From NCBI GenBank assembly GCA_002308775.1, contig DBVT01000106.1:4875-13789 (forward strand): a DNA stretch of 8,915 nt, read 5' to 3'. Shown piece after piece: positions 7,256-8,915 of this stretch. Numbering within the stretch: the stretch's first letter is position 1; each line of letters begins with the position of its first letter. The translations under genes and the position numbers were made by a program. This DNA is from Mageeibacillus sp. UBA1257 (GTDB lineage: Bacteria > Bacillota > Clostridia > UBA1212 > UBA1257). Under the pieces are notes generated by a model. It ran no database searches. It was not told where the DNA came from and was given only the letters and a program-made list of their open reading frames with translations.

Positions 7256-8915
7256 TTTTTCTTGCCTCTTTTTCTGATGACCGCATAAGCGATCGCAAGT
7301 CCGGCAGTCGCAACAGTTAAAACGATTATCGCGCCGATCAGAATATAATAATCGACGCCGAATTTTGCATTATTCTTTCCTGACGGATCATCCGTAGGCA
7401 CAGGTGTCACAGACTGATCCTTGCCCTGATCGTCAGTCTTTCCGGGATCGGGAGTATCTGTCGCAACAGGTCCTTCAGTTACCGAAGGCTCGTCTGTGGG
7501 AGTTACAACAGGCTCCGCTGTCGGAGTCGCCGTGGGAGCAGCAGTGGGCTCCGGTGTAGGCGTGGCTGTCTGTTTCGGCGTAGGTGTCGCTGTGGGCTTC
7601 GGTGTAGGAGTCGGCGTGGGTGTCGCAGTCACCTGCGTGCCCGTATTGATCTCGAAATATATCGTCGCTCCGTTGTAATTGTCGTATTTCGAGGGTGTGT
7701 ATTTTACCTTGATCTTCTTGCCTGCGACCTCTGAGATCGTGAGATAAGACTGGAAAGTATCGGAATCCTTGAAGCTTTTTTCTCTGATCACAACGTTGTC
7801 AGCCGATATTTCGACTTTGCCCGCGGGAAGATCGCCCTTTACATACCCCGTGAGTTTGCATGTTAAAATGACCTCGTTGCCCGATAGCTTGTACGATCTT
7901 TCGATATTGACGTCTTTCGGTTTCACGGTTATCGATTTCCAGCCGCTGCCGTAGCTGCTGGAGGGTCCGTAGTTGCCCGATGCCAGTTTAGTCGCGTACA
8001 CCTTCGTGGTTCCGGAGCCGGTTATATACGCCTTGTCGCCGTCGCACATGATCACGTCATACGTGTTGGATCCGAAAAGATATTCTCCCGTGCCCGTACC
8101 GCCCGATGCAGTCATAGTAAAAGGCGGATCTCCGTACGTGAAAGTGGTCTTCGGGACCTGTATATATACTCTGTCGGGCTGCGGAAGAGTGTGATGAACG
8201 GGCTCCGTATTCGGACCTTTGTGAAGGCCGTATTTTTCGGCTATAGCCTCCGCAGTCACCTTTCCGAACTGTTTGAGCTTCGCGTCGTCTTTGAGTCTCG
8301 CAAGGTCCTCTGAATTCGTCATAAACTGATATTCGATCAAAACGCCTGTGATATCCTCTATCATCGAGCCTCTGATTATGCCGTAATAGTCGCTGTTCTT
8401 TCCGTTCGGGTATGTTATCTTTCTCTCAGGTTCATACGATCTGTATAAAAAATCCATGCAGTCGAGCCCTATGCTCTTGAGGTGGTCCAGTATCCTCCTT
8501 GAAAGGTCGAGGGACTCGTTTGCGCGCGCTTTATTGTAATTTCCGTTCGGGACCATCGCCATGCATCCCTTCGCTGAGGGCGAGGAAGAATTGTTGTGAA
8601 CGCTCACCAGAACCTCGGCGCCCTTCTGCTTTGCGAAAGCTATTCTTCCCGCGAGAGTCATATATCCCGAATCGTTTTCCTCTCTCGTAAGGTATATCGA
8701 AACTCCCTCGTATTTGCCCAGTTCTTCTCTTATCGCTTCCGCGATCTTAAGGTTAAAGACCTTCTCCTCGTATTTGACGTCGTTTTCCGTAACGACAGCG
8801 CCGGGATCATATCCTCCGTGACCGGGATCTATGACGACCACAAGCGGCTCGGACGCTTCAGACATATTTACGTTAAAACAGAATACGCCGCAAAGGACCG
8901 CCGCGAAGGCAAAGA
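7252..8915 (-). CDS. Secreted, membrane-anchored N-acetylmuramoyl-L-alanine amidase (Amidase_3), 5' end off window
   Basis: Residues are numbered from the Met at 8865. The Zn amidase domain (about 8-213) shows DPGHGG with His16, Glu34 in EEKVFNL, SVHNN with His90 and the catalytic Glu178 in GVLIEYQF: all zinc ligands and the general base are present. It should cut the bond between MurNAc and L-Ala of the stem peptide outside the cell. Next come two probable Ig-like beta domains (about 232-316, opening FTYGDPPFTMTASGG, and 317-410), then a Thr/Pro-rich stalk (413 to about 500), one membrane helix (506-530) and the basic tail RKRGKKK. There is no LPXTG motif or known wall-binding repeat. The frame stays open from the Met to the right edge and encodes a hydrophobic stretch like a signal peptide, so the true start is outside and the gene is 5'-partial here. 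It is the first visible gene of the operon with cinA and the flippase. Roles in cell separation or wall turnover are inferred. Confidence 0.93.
   Translation of the reverse strand, partial: FAFAAVLCGVFCFNVNMSEASEPLVVVIDPGHGGYDPGAVVTENDVKYEEKVFNLKIAEAIREELGKYEGVSIYLTREENDSGYMTLAGRIAFAKQKGAEVLVSVHNNSSSPSAKGCMAMVPNGNYNKARANESLDLSRRILDHLKSIGLDCMDFLYRSYEPERKITYPNGKNSDYYGIIRGSMIEDITGVLIEYQFMTNSEDLARLKDDAKLKQFGKVTAEAIAEKYGLHKGPNTEPVHHTLPQPDRVYIQVPKTTFTYGDPPFTMTASGGTGTGEYLFGSNTYDVIMCDGDKAYITGSGTTKVYATKLASGNYGPSSSYGSGWKSITVKPKDVNIERSYKLSGNEVILTCKLTGYVKGDLPAGKVEISADNVVIREKSFKDSDTFQSYLTISEVAGKKIKVKYTPSKYDNYNGATIYFEINTGTQVTATPTPTPTPKPTATPTPKQTATPTPEPTAAPTATPTAEPVVTPTDEPSVTEGPVATDTPDPGKTDDQGKDQSVTPVPTDDPSGKNNAKFGVDYYILIGAIIVLTVATAGLAIAYAVIRKRGKKK
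7368..7629 (-). repeat. Thr/Pro-rich degenerate repeat stalk within the amidase gene
   Basis: The stretch encodes TPTPTPTPKPTATPTPKQ-like repeats that grade into an acidic Thr/Pro/Asp region. The DNA is a degenerate short-period repeat built on ACxCCx units, with many synonymous changes. It serves as an extended, possibly glycosylated spacer between the outer domains and the membrane anchor. Confidence 0.85.
8854..8915 (-). other. Coding sequence for the probable signal peptide of the amidase
   Basis: Upstream of the Met at 8865 the same frame reads FAFAAVLCGVFCFNVN before MSEASEP, with no stop before the edge. The run is hydrophobic and small-residue rich, like the h-region of a Sec signal peptide, with a plausible cleavage near SEA-SEP. 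The basic n-region and start codon would lie just outside the window. Confidence 0.75.

Noticed and set aside
7368..7629. The short-period repeat as a possible CRISPR or tandem-repeat locus
   Set aside because: The units are degenerate, in frame, and fully explained by a Thr/Pro-rich protein stalk; there are no spacers.
7496..7678. A Gly/Val repeat peptide frame on the plus strand (VGVAVG-like)
   Set aside because: It is the complement of the Thr/Pro stalk repeat of the amidase; the repeat explains the open frame.

Overview
The window looks like a chromosomal stretch from a Gram-positive anaerobe of the Clostridia, perhaps a Lachnospiraceae-like gut or rumen bacterium. This is inferred from protein character: a SpoVB/YtgP-type lipid flippase, a long-form ribosome hibernation factor, and a secreted amidase with Ig-like domains, a Thr/Pro-rich stalk and a C-terminal membrane anchor. 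Strong GGAGG-type ribosome binding sites fit as well. I see no phage, transposon, CRISPR array, tRNA or rRNA. The longest stretch without a gene is about 130 bases.

Left part (1-2078, minus strand): the 5' end of a Na+/phosphate symporter gene, cut by the left edge, lies downstream of a CocE/NonD-type serine hydrolase gene. A promoter of its own sits between the two.

Middle part (2079-4218): facing away from the hydrolase is a plus-strand tRNA CCA-adding nucleotidyltransferase with an HD domain, followed by hpf (long-form ribosome hibernation promoting factor). The hydrolase and the nucleotidyltransferase appear to be driven by two -10 boxes in inverted orientation, whose predicted start sites nearly coincide. 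hpf has its own promoter and a strong ribosome binding site. A GC-rich hairpin with A and T runs on its two sides ends hpf and, from the other side, the operon that follows.

Right part (4288-8915, minus strand): a three-gene operon, transcribed right to left. It comprises a secreted, membrane-anchored N-acetylmuramoyl-L-alanine amidase (its 5' end and probable signal peptide run off the right edge), cinA (4-base overlap) and a SpoVB/MurJ-like flippase (22-base gap, GTG start inside a small hairpin). The first and third genes suggest envelope or peptidoglycan work; cinA adds pyridine-nucleotide repair.

No clearly novel system is visible. The points most worth a second look are the inverted divergent promoter pair, the hairpin over the flippase start codon, the amidase domain layout, and the grouping of cinA with two envelope genes.
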